From: CAWBLP01 sp963789495
GTDB taxonomy: Bacteria; Pseudomonadota; Alphaproteobacteria; Acetobacterales; Acetobacteraceae
Direction of reading: 5' to 3'
Length of the DNA: 64,000 nucleotides
NCBI GenBank assembly: GCA_963789495.1
Contig: CAWBLP010000004.1
Coordinates: forward strand, 310,001-374,000
Position numbers and translations under genes: made by a program. Below, one piece after another: positions 1 to 9,216 of the stretch (within the stretch, counting starts at the first letter, position 1; the number at the start of each line of letters is the position of its first letter). The notes under the pieces were generated by a model, which was not told the origin of the DNA, did not search any database, and saw only the letters and a list, made by a program, of their open reading frames with translations.

Positions 1-187
1 AGGCAGCCAGGCGTGATAATTTCCTCGCCCGGCGATCCCTCCCGGGGACGGAAGGGATATCGGCGAAGCGTGTGCGCCGCTGTACTTGGAGGCTCCAATA
101 CGCAAAGGCGACGCGGGCCAACCCGGCCTCACGTCGCCTCCAGCCGGAACGCCCCCGTCAACCGTGAGACAGGCGGCTCAAGCGGCG

Positions 188-1520
188 TCAGGTCGTGTCG
201 TCGGGCAACAGGCGAGGTGGTACCAACGAATAGGCGATGGTTTGGAACAGGCTCACCAGCTCCGACACCGACTGGGCCGCGGAAGTGCAAGCACTTTTGC
301 TTCCCACGGTGTCGGAGAAGAACTTGGTCGAATCAGAGGCGATTCGCTGCATAGTCTGGCAGGCCGATATCGGAGTGGTATCGGTGCTGCAACTGCTGGG
401 TGTCGGTGAGGTCGAGGCTCCGTAGGCGATGGAGTAAACCCAGGTCCCGGCCGCCGCGGCGTTCTGGGCGGCGGTGATAGCCTCATGGCACTGGTTCTTT
501 TGCTTGCCCGACGGCATGTTGGACGTACTCGCGTTGGCGTCGCCGTCGCTGAGCAATATGATGACTTTCTGCGTCGTCGGTTGGCCGTCCCCCGCGAGTG
601 TTGCCTGCGCGGCAGAGATGGCGTCGGCGAAGTAGGTGCCGACACCGCCGATTGCGGTCACGCCTTGCGGACAGGCGGCCACGCCGCCGCTCGCCATGGC
701 GAGATTGGAGGCGGGATTGAGTGTCTTGCTGCCGTTCGTGCTCCGGTAGTCTCCGCTCAACGGAACGACCTCGTAGACCGGACTCGCACGGTAGGATGCG
801 ATCTTTGGCTGGGGGCTTGCGCTGCAGTCGTACTCGGTACTGCGCCTGGCTCGAATTTTGGAGCCCCGGGAAGACCATCAGCCCAATCCGATCGGCCGAC
901 GGGGCGAGTGTATTGAGCAGCGTCCTCATGCCTGCGAGCGCGCAGGTGAGACGCGTCGCGCCCTTGATCGAGCAGCTCGGGTCGGCGGTGTTCATCGAGG
1001 CCGTGGTATCGAGCACCACCTCCACGTCAAGCGGCTGCGGCATGCCGCCCGAGATGCCTGCGGTCGCGGTCGCGGTGATGGTGACCGAGGACACCCCGAC
1101 CAGGCCCGCAAACCATGTCTGTACGGTGGCTTGCTGTCGGACCACGATGCCATTGGCGTTGGCCGGAGCCACGCATGCCACCCCGGTGGAGGTAAAGCAT
1201 TTCAGCGTCGGATAGCCGCTGGCCATGGTCACGGCTAAGCTGCCGACCGGGTTCTTACCGCCGGTGACGGCGCTGTAGGCGGTCGCCGTGCTGACCGCGC
1301 TGGCGGGCGCGGCGACGAGTTGCTGAGCCCCCGCCAGCGCGGCCGCGTCGGAGGACGCCTGGAGCGCGCGCTGCGCAGCCTTGATGGAGCCCATGTCGAC
1401 GACGAGGCCGACAATCGCCAGCAGCGCGATGGCTGCGATGCTCACCAGCACGGTCGAGACGCCGCGCTCGTCCTTGAGCAGGCCGCGCGGCCGAGCCGCC
1501 GTCAAGAGAGTTCGTCTCAT
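188..1520 (-). pseudogene. tadG: TadG-like pilus assembly protein with von Willebrand A domain (frameshifted)
   Basis: Envelope-associated component of the tad (Flp) pilus locus. The N-terminus has a short basic leader, then a single hydrophobic segment at about residues 21-44 and a minor-pilin-like region. A VWA domain starts near residue 165 with a MIDAS-like DTTAS motif. The initial frame runs to about position 840; the rest of the VWA domain (from TEYDCSAS to the stop at 188) continues one base out of frame. Removing one C from the CC pair at about 836-837 joins the two parts into a protein of about 443 residues. The ATG overlaps the tadE stop (ATGA), so the two are translationally coupled. 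Either a sequencing insertion or a genuine inactivating mutation. The family call is firm; the functional state is unknown. Confidence 0.8.
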
Positions 1521-2017
1521 TCTATACGCTCCGTGGTGATGGCGGTCAGCGTGCAGCCGGGCCAGTAGTCGACGCCCATGATGTTGAGATTGCAGGGATA
1601 AGTGGCCTTCACGCTGGCGTCGTTTCCGGCGGCGCTGGCAAGTGCCGTTTGGCAGGCCCCGTCGCTGGCGCAGGTCGCACCATTGACGGTTAGCGTGAGG
1701 CTGATGTTGGCCTTGGTGAGGGTGGGCGTGGCGCCATACAGCGCGGTCGTCGCGCTGGAGTAGGGCGTCGCGCTGGAGCGGCTGACCGCGAACACACGGG
1801 CGCCGACGCGGACGCCGTCGTTCAGCATGATGTAGCTGGTGAAGGTGAGGCCGAACTGTACCAATCCGAACAGCATGGCGAAAAGCACCGGCCCGATGAG
1901 CGCGAACTCCATCGCCTCGACGCCGCGCCGGTCGCTGCGGAGTCGCCGGAGCAGGCTCGCCGCGAACGCGACGGAGCGTGCGACTTGGGAGTATGTCCTC
2001 AGAGGGGACGAGGCCAT
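1517..2017 (-). CDS. tadE: TadE-like minor pilin/pilus assembly protein
   Basis: A 166-residue protein with the TadE-like pattern. A basic N-terminus is followed by RRGVEAMEFALIGPVLFAML, where the conserved Glu precedes a hydrophobic helix typical of pseudopilins, and then a small extracytoplasmic domain with Cys residues near the end. In this family a leader is cleaved and the protein is incorporated into or assists the Flp pilus. The start at 2017 is preferred over an upstream in-frame one because AAGGAG lies 8 bases upstream. It is the first gene of the minus-strand pair and overlaps tadG by four bases. It is divergent from the secretin gene across a 150-bp spacer containing dyad symmetry. 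No flp, tadV or tadA-C genes are visible nearby. Confidence 0.85.
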   Translation of the reverse strand: MASSPLRTYSQVARSVAFAASLLRRLRSDRRGVEAMEFALIGPVLFAMLFGLVQFGLTFTSYIMLNDGVRVGARVFAVSRSSATPYSSATTALYGATPTLTKANISLTLTVNGATCASDGACQTALASAAGNDASVKATYPCNLNIMGVDYWPGCTLTAITTERIE

Positions 2018-2052
2018 CGGCTTCTTCTCCTTACGTAGACATATATCTAATT

Positions 2053-2099
2053 TGATACGATATTGGGTGTCAATCAACAACTAAGTTGATTCCGTATCA
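2053..2099. promoter_or_regulatory. Nested dyad symmetry in the tad divergent spacer (candidate operator)
   Basis: Two inverted repeats lie in the AT-rich spacer between tadE and the secretin gene. The outer pair is TGATACG (2053-2059) with CGTATCA (2093-2099). The inner pair is AATCAAC (2072-2078) with GTTGATT (2085-2091), separated by 6 bases. Their position between divergent pilus genes suits a transcription-factor operator controlling both units. The regulator is not identifiable from this window. Confidence 0.4.
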
Positions 2100-2170
2100 T
2101 AATTCCGCTACCTACCCCCGCATTCGACGCCGCTCCGACAGCGGCCGGCGTCCACCGCGAGGATTGGTTC

Positions 2171-3701
2171 ATGAGGTTCAAGGAAGTCCTGCTGGCAACC
2201 CTGCTCATTTCGGCCGGGTTGCAATATTCCTTTGCGGCTCCGTCGTCGCACGGGGCGTCCGCCCCGGTGGCGACCGGCGCACCGTCCTCTGCCCCTTCGC
2301 CCGCGGCGACGCGCAGCCAGCCGTTGACCATAGCCGCAGGCAGCGGCGTGCTGCTGCATCTGCCGCAGCCCGCAACGACCGTGATGTCCGCCGACCCAAG
2401 CATCGCGCGGGTGCAGCCCGCCTCGCCCGACAGCCTGTTCCTGATGGGCGTAGCGGCCGGGGTCACCACCGTGGTCGCCACCAACGCCCAAGGTTCGGCA
2501 ATCGTGCAGTACCGACGTGACGGTCAACAACGCCGCTCGTCCGGTGGCCGTCGGCGCTGTCGCCGCCGGCAACCCGTCGATGGGTGTTACCGCCGCCACC
2601 GCGGCGGCGGTGCAGGCGACCATTTCGCAGACCGTGCAGGGCGCTGCAGGATTGCGGGTGCGCGCGGCAGGCGCCGATCTGGTGATCAGCGGAACGGTCC
2701 CCACCGCCTACGCCAGCCAGCAGGCGGAGGCCATCGCGCGGGCCTATGTCGGGGACAAGGGCGGCGTGGTCGACCAGCTCGTCGTTCTCAGCTCTATCCA
2801 GGTCAACGTCCGCGTGCGCATTGCCGAGATCAGCCGCCAGGTCACCCGCCAGTTGGGCTTCAACTGGCAGGCGCTCGGCGCGGGCAACGGCTGGCGCTTC
2901 GGTCTGCGCACCGGCGCGGCCGCCACCGGCCTCATCAATCCTCTGGTTCCATTGGGACTGACCGCGCTGAGCAACGCGCCGGTGGCCAACCAACTTGGCG
3001 CGGGCTTCACCTCGGGCAACGGCCAGTGGGACGTCAATCAGGTGATCGACGCGCTGGCTGCCGATTCGCTCATCACCATCCTGGCCGAACCAAACCTGAC
3101 GGCGCAGTCGGGCGAGACCGCGAGCTTCCTGGCGGGCGGCGAGTTCCCCATCCCGGTCGCGGGTAACGGCAGCAACGGCACAGTCTCCATCTCGGTCGAG
3201 TTCAAGCAGTTCGGCGTCAGCCTTGCGCTGGTGCCGACGGTGCTATCGCCGAACCGGCTCAATCTGCGCATCCGCCCCGAAGTCAGTGACCTATCGGCCA
3301 ACGGCGCTGTCAGCGTGCCGGTCGGCAACGGCACGATGACCATCCCAGCGCTCCTGGTGCGGCGGGCGGAAACCACCGTCGAGCTTGGCAGTGGCCAGAG
3401 CTTCGCCATCGCCGGCCTACTGCAACGCACAAGCAAGGACGTCACCAACGCGCTACCCGGCATCGGCGAGATCCCGGTGATTGGCTCGCTGTTCAAGTCC
3501 AACGACTTTCAGCGCGGCGAAAGCGAGCTCGTCATTATCGTCACGCCGTACGTGGTGCAGCCGGCGTCTTCGCCGAAGGCGCTGCATGCGCCGACCGATG
3601 GCTTCAAACCGGCGACCGACCTCGATCGCCTCCTGCTCGGCCGTCAGATTGCCCCCTCGTCGGGCGGCAAGGACCTCAATGCCGGTTTCATAGTGAAATA
3701 G
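2171..3701 (+). pseudogene. cpaC: Type II/IV secretion secretin of the tad locus, CpaC/RcpA-like (frameshifted)
   Basis: Outer-membrane secretin through which the Flp pilus exits. The first frame encodes a signal peptide (about residues 1-22), a Ser/Ala/Pro-rich linker and the N-terminal pilus/secretin domain ending at GSAIVQY. The sequence continues one base out of frame from DVTVNN (near 2514) through a BON-like region (LRVRAAGADLVISGTVPTA) into a full secretin core with LAEPNLTAQSGETASFLAGG and the terminal TELVI-like segment SELVIIVTPYVVQP. Removing one C from 2512-2513 yields one protein of about 509 residues, a normal length for CpaC. It is followed 10 bases later by the lipoprotein gene and then the TadD-like gene, apparently one operon. 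Family assignment is secure. Confidence 0.85.
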
Positions 3702-3711
3702 GGACCAAGAC

Positions 3712-4023
3712 ATGCGAACCGCAATTCTTGTGGCACTCTTGGCGCTCGGAGCCTGCTCGCCCGATCAGCCGTTTGACAAGCCCGGCACCTGGAGCCTGGG
3801 CGACCGGCCGAGCGACAACGACCGCAACCTGCAGGTTATGGTGGTCAACCCGCATGACCTCGTCGAAGGCCAGAGCGCGCCCAGCGGCCTCGGCGCCGAG
3901 GCCGCGCCGCCCATCGCCCGGCTGCTCAGCGGACGGCGCGCGCCGCTGCTGTCGTCAGGCGTCTTGCAACTCCAGCTCAGCGACCCGGCGCAAGCGGCCC
4001 CGCCACCAGCCGCAGGACCATGA
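3712..4023 (+). CDS. Small tad-locus lipoprotein
   Basis: A 103-residue protein starting with a lipoprotein signal, MRTAILVALLALGAC, whose ALGAC lipobox predicts lipidation of Cys15. The mature part is acidic and polar (DRPSDNDRNLQVMVVNPHDL) and then becomes Ala/Pro-rich; no catalytic motif is visible. It begins 10 bases after the secretin stop and its end overlaps the next long open frame, so it sits in the pilus operon between the secretin and the TadD-like gene. Small lipoproteins in this position of alphaproteobacterial tad loci are often called CpaD-like, but I do not see the CpaD signature, so only the lipoprotein call is firm. Confidence 0.7.
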   Translation: MRTAILVALLALGACSPDQPFDKPGTWSLGDRPSDNDRNLQVMVVNPHDLVEGQSAPSGLGAEAAPPIARLLSGRRAPLLSSGVLQLQLSDPAQAAPPPAAGP

Positions 4024-4100
4024 GCAGCCTTCGCCGTAGCCGCCCTGTAATCAGCCTGCTCCGCTCGGACGACGAGTGGGGGCCGGTCAGGAGCCTTGCC

Positions 4101-4826
4101 ATGAAGATTCATGCCCTCGCCGGTGCTGGCCTCCTTGCTCTGCTCGCCGCCTGCGCCGGGCCGCAATCCTCGACGTCCAATGTGCCGACCGTGCGCCTCG
4201 CCCATGCTGCGATGGCCTCGGGCGATCTGGTGCTGGCGGAATCCATCTACGCCAAGGCATCCGCAGCCGCGCCGTCCGAGGCCGACGTGCAATTGAGCTA
4301 TGCCGACGCACTGTTGCGGCTCGGCAAAATCAGCCAGGCGCGCAATGTCCTCCTGTCCCACCTGAAGACTGTGCACGATGCGCGTCCGCTGCATGGCCCA
4401 TTGGGCGCCATTTACGTCCTGCAAGGCGACGCCGCGGCTGCCATCACCGAGCTCGACGCCGCCGCTGCGGCCGATCCGGACAACACGCGTTGGATAGTCG
4501 ACAAAGCCATTGCGCTCGACCTCCTAGCGCGCCACGCAGAGGCGCAAGCGCTGTACCGTCAGGCGATCGCCATCGATCCGGACGACGTCATCGCGGCCAA
4601 CAATTTCGCGGTCTCGCTGGCTTTGTCGGGGAAGAACAGCGAGGCGGCGTCGGTCATGGGCCCTCTCGCCGAACGCTCCGACCTGCCACAGCGGGTGATG
4701 CTCACCGGGGCGGTGCTGCGCGCGGCCAACGGCGAGAACATCTCCGGCGCGCGCGAGGCGATGGGGCCTGGCGAATACGATCACGCGCTCCAACTCGCCA
4801 AGGCAATGAACAGCCCACCGAAGTAA
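4101..4826 (+). CDS. tadD: TadD-like TPR lipoprotein
   Basis: A 241-residue lipoprotein. The signal MKIHALAGAGLLALLAACAG has an LAAC lipobox, followed by several tetratricopeptide helices between about residues 30 and 215 (for example ASGDLVLAESIYAKASAAAP, ADALLRLGKISQARNVLL and HAEAQALYRQAIAIDPDD). TadD proteins are outer-membrane-anchored TPR factors needed for Flp pilus assembly, probably as pilotin-like partners of the secretin. The ATG at 4101 is chosen over an upstream in-frame start at 4020 because it gives an exact lipoprotein signal and is preceded by GGAG. It is the last gene of the plus-strand tad unit; decayed sequence follows. Confidence 0.75.
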   Translation: MKIHALAGAGLLALLAACAGPQSSTSNVPTVRLAHAAMASGDLVLAESIYAKASAAAPSEADVQLSYADALLRLGKISQARNVLLSHLKTVHDARPLHGPLGAIYVLQGDAAAAITELDAAAAADPDNTRWIVDKAIALDLLARHAEAQALYRQAIAIDPDDVIAANNFAVSLALSGKNSEAASVMGPLAERSDLPQRVMLTGAVLRAANGENISGAREAMGPGEYDHALQLAKAMNSPPK

Positions 4827-4869
4827 ACGTCCTGGTACGAAATAGCGGGATTTGACCGTCCAGAAGGTT

Positions 4870-5300
4870 GGGGGGCTATGGGACCGCCCGGTCGTGGTAG
4901 CCGGGAGTTCGGCTTGATGTGGCGGGCCATGTTGGAGCTGGTCGGGCCGGACGGGATCGTTGGCGTTCACGAGGTCGGCGGTCGCGCCGCCGTGGCCGAA
5001 TAGGCGCCGCGGTTGATCGGACTGGCGTTGGAGGAGGGCAAGCATCTGCCCGCTGCGTTGCAGATCCATCCCGTTCAAGCTCATGCGGAGCCCCATTGCC
5101 ACCGCCGGCGACGGTTCCAGCGCCGCGGCGCGTAGCGGCCTCTCACAGTTCAGCGCTCCCGGCGATGGGTGCATCGTTTGGCACGGTGGAGTCCCGAGCG
5201 CCGCGCTTGCATGCTGAACATCCGCGAGGTGTTGAACTTCGAGGAGCGGAACATTGTCGACGAACTGATGTGCGACGAAGGAGCAAGCGATGGGTAGCGG
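4870..5300 (+). pseudogene. Degraded transposase N-terminal remnant (ISKra4-like)
   Basis: No intact gene lies in the 537 bp after tadD. Plus-strand translation in shifting frames shows LALEEGKHLPAALQ, a His/Arg-rich HCHRRRRFQRRG stretch and FGTVESRAPRL. These resemble the N-terminal part of ISKra4-family transposases (Cys/His-Arg-rich segment followed by LFGTVEVRAPR). The frame is broken by stops and at least one shift, and nothing of the catalytic core is left. A further short open stretch at about 5215-5297 (LNIREVLNFEERNIVDELM) is not recognised. The identification rests on short motifs only. Confidence 0.35.
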
Positions 5301-5363
5301 CCGTTATCTCTCGCGCTGCCATATGACGGTTTCAACCATCTGCTGGCCAGGGAAAAAGGGGTG

Positions 5364-5732
5364 TTACCATTCGGGTTGAGTAATCGTCAGACGATCGCCC
5401 TCTAACGCGATCTCGCGGGGCATCTCGACGCCAACAAAAGCCGGGTTCCAAGCAACATCGACCTTAGTGACGATCCGGTTGCCCTCAACTCTGTAGCGAC
5501 CGGTGAACGCGACCAGGCCATGCCCGAGCCAGTGGGCGTAGTCGGCATCGTTCGTCAGCACGGGCAAATCGGATGTGCTTGTGACCACCGTCCAGCGGTG
5601 CTCATCAAACATGCAGTAGCCGCGAGAGTTCGGCCCGATAAGGTCGACGACCTCACCGGTTTGAACCAGCCTGCCCTGGGCAGAGACGATCTTCCACGAT
5701 CCAGTAAGCGCAGGGCGATCGACATCTTCCAC
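5364..5732 (-). CDS. Lipocalin-like domain protein
   Basis: A 122-residue protein of the lipocalin-like family (Lipocalin_5 type). It opens with LTGSWKIVSAQGR, the G-x-W motif of the first strand. Beta-rich segments follow (GYCMFDEHRWTVVTST, ALVAFTGRYRVEGNRIVTKV), and it ends in a strand with DRLTITQPEW. No signal peptide is visible, so it is probably cytoplasmic. The ligand is unknown; related proteins are small calyx-forming proteins often found as single genes. It is isolated, with decayed DNA on one side and a divergent short frame on the other. Confidence 0.65.
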   Translation of the reverse strand: MEDVDRPALTGSWKIVSAQGRLVQTGEVVDLIGPNSRGYCMFDEHRWTVVTSTSDLPVLTNDADYAHWLGHGLVAFTGRYRVEGNRIVTKVDVAWNPAFVGVEMPREIALEGDRLTITQPEW

Positions 5733-5760
5733 TATTTCCTCCCTCTATACGGTGCCTCTC

Positions 5761-5970
5761 ATGGACGCGGTTTCTCTGGAGCCTGAGCCTAGCCTGGAGC
5801 GATGGGTCGCGTGCATCTCGGTCGAACACGAGGACGGCACACGGCTGACGTTCGATGTCCACGAAGTGGACTTCGTGAACGTTCATGCGGAAGCCGCGCC
5901 CGAAGGCGGTCGGCGCATCCTCAGCCCGATCACCAGGCAAATGCTCACCGCCGTCCGCTATGATGGCTGA
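5761..5970 (+). CDS. Short hypothetical protein, possibly a gene remnant
   Basis: A 69-residue open frame starting at ATG 5761, divergent from the lipocalin-like gene. It has a coherent acidic composition (VACISVEHEDGTRLTFDVHE) but no recognisable domain and no clear ribosome-binding site. Protein-like sequence continues downstream in other frames (about 5970-6160), which suggests the 5' part of a decayed longer gene. Low confidence that it is expressed. Confidence 0.3.
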   Translation: MDAVSLEPEPSLERWVACISVEHEDGTRLTFDVHEVDFVNVHAEAAPEGGRRILSPITRQMLTAVRYDG

Positions 5971-6392
5971 ATTGACGGGCCTGATCAGGCGCCGGCCCAC
6001 CAGGGGCGAGTGCTTCTATCTGATCCGGCCCATCGACATCTCCACCCCCCGACGTCGAAGGATGGACGCGCCGCTATAGGGGCTACACCCCCGAGCCGAG
6101 GCGCACTGTCATCGTCTTTACCGAAACGGCTCCCGATCCGAGACGGATCGATCGAGGGCCTTGACGGCCTGCTCGCCGAGCTTCAGGGACTGAAAACAAC
6201 CAGATGACAGGTTTCGGCGTGCCAAGCTCTGGCTAGACCCGCTGACAGGAAGGTCCAGAGGGGAAACACAACCGCAAGTCTATTCGCGCACAAACGCCCC
6301 TCCCTGCCAGCTGCGTCCACGTCGCAACCGGTGGAAGACGGCGTTGCAGCCAGCCCGCGCGTGGTTCAGTGCGAGCCGGCTGCAGTGCCAGA
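5971..6392. other. 422-bp gap with no supportable gene
   Basis: This stretch lies between the short frame and the SDR gene. It contains only short overlapping frames with stops and no ribosome-binding site or known motif. Parts (about 6050-6165) have codon-like composition and may be residue of a decayed gene. I see no RNA gene or mobile-element end. Confidence 0.5.
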
Positions 6393-7307
6393 TCAGATCG
6401 GATCCCAGGCGTAGACGTCGCGCGTGCGCTCCAGTGGCGTGAACGCCTTCTGCACCGCCGGCAGCCAGTGTTCGGCCAGCTTCTCCGGCGTCCATCCGTC
6501 GGTTCGCGCGACGATGCGGATCGGCCGCGGCTGATTGTACAGATAGACCTCGTTACCACGTACACCGAAGATCTGCCCGGACACGCCCGCCGCGGCATCG
6601 GTGCCGAGGAAGGCGATCAACTGGGCGATATGATCGGGCCAAGTCTTGGCCGCCCGCGCCTGCAGCTGCTCCTCGCTTTGGCCCGGCACCGTTTCGATCA
6701 TGCGGCTGAACGCGTGCGGCCCGATGCAGTTGGACCGGATGTGATAGCGCTGCATATCCATCGCGATGTTGCGCGACAGACCGGCGATGCCGAGCTTGGC
6801 GGCGCCGTAGTTGGTCTGGCCGACGCTGCCGATCAGGCCGGAGGTGGAGGTGATGTGGACGAAGCACCCACTCTCCTGCTTGCGGAAATGGCTGACCGCG
6901 GCGCGGCTGACATAGAAGGCGCCGTACAGGTGCACCTTGATCACCGCATCCCATTCTTCCGGCGACATGTAGTGGAACATGCGGTCGCGCAGGATGCCGG
7001 CATTGTTCACCACCATGTCGATGCGGCCGAAATTGTCGATCGCGGTCTGCACGATGCGCTGCGCATTATCCCATTCCGCGACGCTGTCGGTATTGGCAAC
7101 CGCGCGGCCCTGGCCGTTGGCCTGGGTGATCTCGGAGACGACCTGCTGCGCCGGACCCTCATCGTGGCCCTCGCCGGTGACGGCGGCGCCGACGTCGTTG
7201 ACCACCACCTTGGCGCCGTTCGCCGCCAGACAGATGGCGGTGGCACGGCCGATCCCGCGGCCCGCGCCGGTGACAACGGCAACCTTGCCGTCAAGCATTC
7301 CTGGCAT
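6393..7307 (-). CDS. SDR-family oxidoreductase (3-hydroxyacyl-CoA dehydrogenase-like)
   Basis: A 304-residue short-chain dehydrogenase. The NAD(P)-binding motif TGAGRGIG lies at residues 12-19, the NNAG motif near 100, and the catalytic Ser and YGAAK (Tyr-x-x-x-Lys) are in the segment from STSGLIG to YGAAK. The insertion around GHDEGPAQQV and a C-terminal extension of about 50 residues after GVRGNEVYLYN resemble the dehydrogenase part of multifunctional beta-oxidation enzymes, so a hydroxyacyl-CoA or related alcohol substrate is likely. The ATG at 7307 follows GGGAGA. It is divergent from the hydroxyisobutyrate-dehydrogenase-like gene and borders the catabolic cluster. Confidence 0.85.
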   Translation of the reverse strand: MPGMLDGKVAVVTGAGRGIGRATAICLAANGAKVVVNDVGAAVTGEGHDEGPAQQVVSEITQANGQGRAVANTDSVAEWDNAQRIVQTAIDNFGRIDMVVNNAGILRDRMFHYMSPEEWDAVIKVHLYGAFYVSRAAVSHFRKQESGCFVHITSTSGLIGSVGQTNYGAAKLGIAGLSRNIAMDMQRYHIRSNCIGPHAFSRMIETVPGQSEEQLQARAAKTWPDHIAQLIAFLGTDAAAGVSGQIFGVRGNEVYLYNQPRPIRIVARTDGWTPEKLAEHWLPAVQKAFTPLERTRDVYAWDPI

Positions 7308-7450
7308 TCGCGTTTCTCCCTCGCATTCAGGATCGGGGCAGAATGCGCCGGCTCGCAGCCTGTGTCATCCTCCCCCCGGGCGACGCGAACGGCCGCGGGC
7401 TGAACGGCATGCCGCCGGGTCGATGCGGTAGTGGTGAGGGGAACGAAACG

Positions 7451-8332
7451 ATGGAGCTGGGATTTCTTGGCCTCGGACAGATGGGCGCCGCGATCGCGGA
7501 ACGGCTGCAGGCGGCCGGTGCGCGGCTGCATGTGTACGATCCCAATCCGGTGGCGATGGCGCCCTTCGTGTTGCGAGGCGCAGTGGATGCGCCCTCCGTC
7601 GCCGCGGTTGTGGACGCGGCACGCATCGTTTTCGCCTGCCTGCCGGATGGCGCGGTCAGCGAGGCGGTTTCGCGTGACGTCGCCAATGGCAAGGCGGTGC
7701 GGATCTATGTCGAGATGTCCACCATCGGCAGCCCGACCATGTCACGCATTGCACAGGCGGTTGCCGCGCACGGCATCACCCTGGTGGATTGCCCGATCAG
7801 CGGCGGACCGAAAGGTGCGCGCGCCGGCACGCTGTCGGTGATCACCGCCGCACCGCAAGCCGTGCTGGCCGAAGTGCGGCCCTGGCTGGACCATATCGGC
7901 CGCAACGTCTTCGCGGTGGGTGAACGACCTGGCCAGGCGCAGCTGATGAAGCTGGTAAACAATCTGATCAACGCGGCGAACATGGCCACCGCATTCGAGG
8001 CCCTGGTGCTGGGCGCGAAAGGCGGGCTGGATCCCGACCAGATGGTGCAGGTGATCAACGCCTCCACCGGGCGCAACAGCGCGACGCAGGACAAGGTGCC
8101 GCGCGCCGTGCTGCCCGGCACGTTCGACTACGGCGCCCGCTTGGCAACCATGGTCAAGGACGTCGTGCTCGGCCTGAAGGAAGCCGAAGCACTGGGTGTT
8201 CCAATGTGGACGCACGAAACGGTCGGCCAGCTCTGGCGCTTCGCCGTGACGCAAGGCCTGGCCGACGCCGACCTGACCTCGCTGATCCAGGTGCTGGAAG
8301 GCTGGGCCGGCGTAACGGTGCGCAGTCGCTGA
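7451..8332 (+). CDS. NAD(P)-dependent 3-hydroxyisobutyrate dehydrogenase-family oxidoreductase
   Basis: A 293-residue member of the beta-hydroxyacid dehydrogenase family. It has an N-terminal Rossmann motif GFLGLGQMG, the substrate-loop motif DCPISGGPKGARAGTL, the catalytic-lysine region KLVNNLINAAN and an all-helical C-terminal domain. Family members oxidise 3-hydroxyisobutyrate, tartronate semialdehyde and related acids; the exact substrate cannot be read from sequence. The ATG at 7451 is chosen because it begins the Rossmann strand directly and follows GAGGGG; a longer in-frame start has no support. It is convergent with the alpha/beta hydrolase gene and presumably acts in the same catabolic context. 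Confidence 0.85.
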   Translation: MELGFLGLGQMGAAIAERLQAAGARLHVYDPNPVAMAPFVLRGAVDAPSVAAVVDAARIVFACLPDGAVSEAVSRDVANGKAVRIYVEMSTIGSPTMSRIAQAVAAHGITLVDCPISGGPKGARAGTLSVITAAPQAVLAEVRPWLDHIGRNVFAVGERPGQAQLMKLVNNLINAANMATAFEALVLGAKGGLDPDQMVQVINASTGRNSATQDKVPRAVLPGTFDYGARLATMVKDVVLGLKEAEALGVPMWTHETVGQLWRFAVTQGLADADLTSLIQVLEGWAGVTVRSR

Positions 8333-8360
8333 AGCGCACCACCCCGCGTCGGGCGCGGTG

Positions 8361-9152
8361 TCAGTATCCCAGCGAATGCAGGAAATGATGGATTGCCTGC
8401 GACACCAGCCCTGGCGTTTGCACCGAGGCGAAGTGGCCTGAATTCAGCTCCAGGAACTGTGCGCCGGGAATCTGCTGCGACATCGGCTCGATCACCGATG
8501 GCGGACGCAGCCCGTCATGCGTGCCGGCGGTCACCAGAGCGGGACAGGCGATGCGCGCCAGGTCGCCGGTGATATCGGCGGCAGCCAGCATGCGGTTGAT
8601 CGCGGCGAAACTATGCGGATCGTTGCACAGCCAGCGGGCACGGAACTTGCGGAAATCCTCGGCACTGTGCCGCACCACGGGCGGATAGGAAGCGGCGAGG
8701 CTGGCCTCCACCACGCCGCGCATGCCGCCCGCTTCCACCGCCGCGGCGCGATCCAGCGTCGCCTGACGACGATCGCCGGCCACTCCGGTCGCCGGCCCGT
8801 GCAGCACCAGCGCGCCCGCCCGATCCGGCCAGGTGGCAGCGAAATGCGCCGCGATCCCGGCACCAACCGCAATGCCGGCCAGCGCCACCTTGCCGGAGAT
8901 CTGCAGCGCGTCCAGCAGTGCCTTCACGTCACCCGCCATGTCATCCCAGGTGACCGAGCCGGCAATCTTTTCCGACAGCCCCGCGCCGCGCGTGTCGTAG
9001 CGCAGCACGCGGCGAGTGTTGATCAGCGCCGGCAGAACCTGATCCCAGCTATCCAGCGTGCCGCCCATTTCGTGGACCAGGACCAGCGTGCTGGGTCCCG
9101 CACCGGTTAGTTCATAACGCAGGCTGGTGCCGTTCACCTCGAGCCAGTTCAT
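8361..9152 (-). CDS. Alpha/beta hydrolase-fold protein lacking the nucleophile serine
   Basis: A 263-residue alpha/beta hydrolase of the 3-oxoadipate enol-lactonase-like type. It has the oxyanion segment VLVHEMGGTLDSW, DTRGAGLSE, an acid candidate in GTHDGLRPP and a His in ELNSGHFASVQTPG. The nucleophile elbow, normally G-x-S-x-G, reads G-I-A-V-G within VALAGIAVGAGIAAHFA, so the serine is replaced by alanine. It therefore may use a different mechanism, bind without hydrolysing, or belong to a non-hydrolytic branch of the fold. The start at 9152 (MNWLEVNG) has a purine-rich GAGG upstream. It is divergent from the GST gene. Confidence 0.8.
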   Translation of the reverse strand: MNWLEVNGTSLRYELTGAGPSTLVLVHEMGGTLDSWDQVLPALINTRRVLRYDTRGAGLSEKIAGSVTWDDMAGDVKALLDALQISGKVALAGIAVGAGIAAHFAATWPDRAGALVLHGPATGVAGDRRQATLDRAAAVEAGGMRGVVEASLAASYPPVVRHSAEDFRKFRARWLCNDPHSFAAINRMLAAADITGDLARIACPALVTAGTHDGLRPPSVIEPMSQQIPGAQFLELNSGHFASVQTPGLVSQAIHHFLHSLGY

Positions 9153-9216
9153 GGCGTTCCCTCCTCTATCCCGATGGCGCCGGACGATGCCACACTGCGC
9201 GAACGGAGGATATGCC

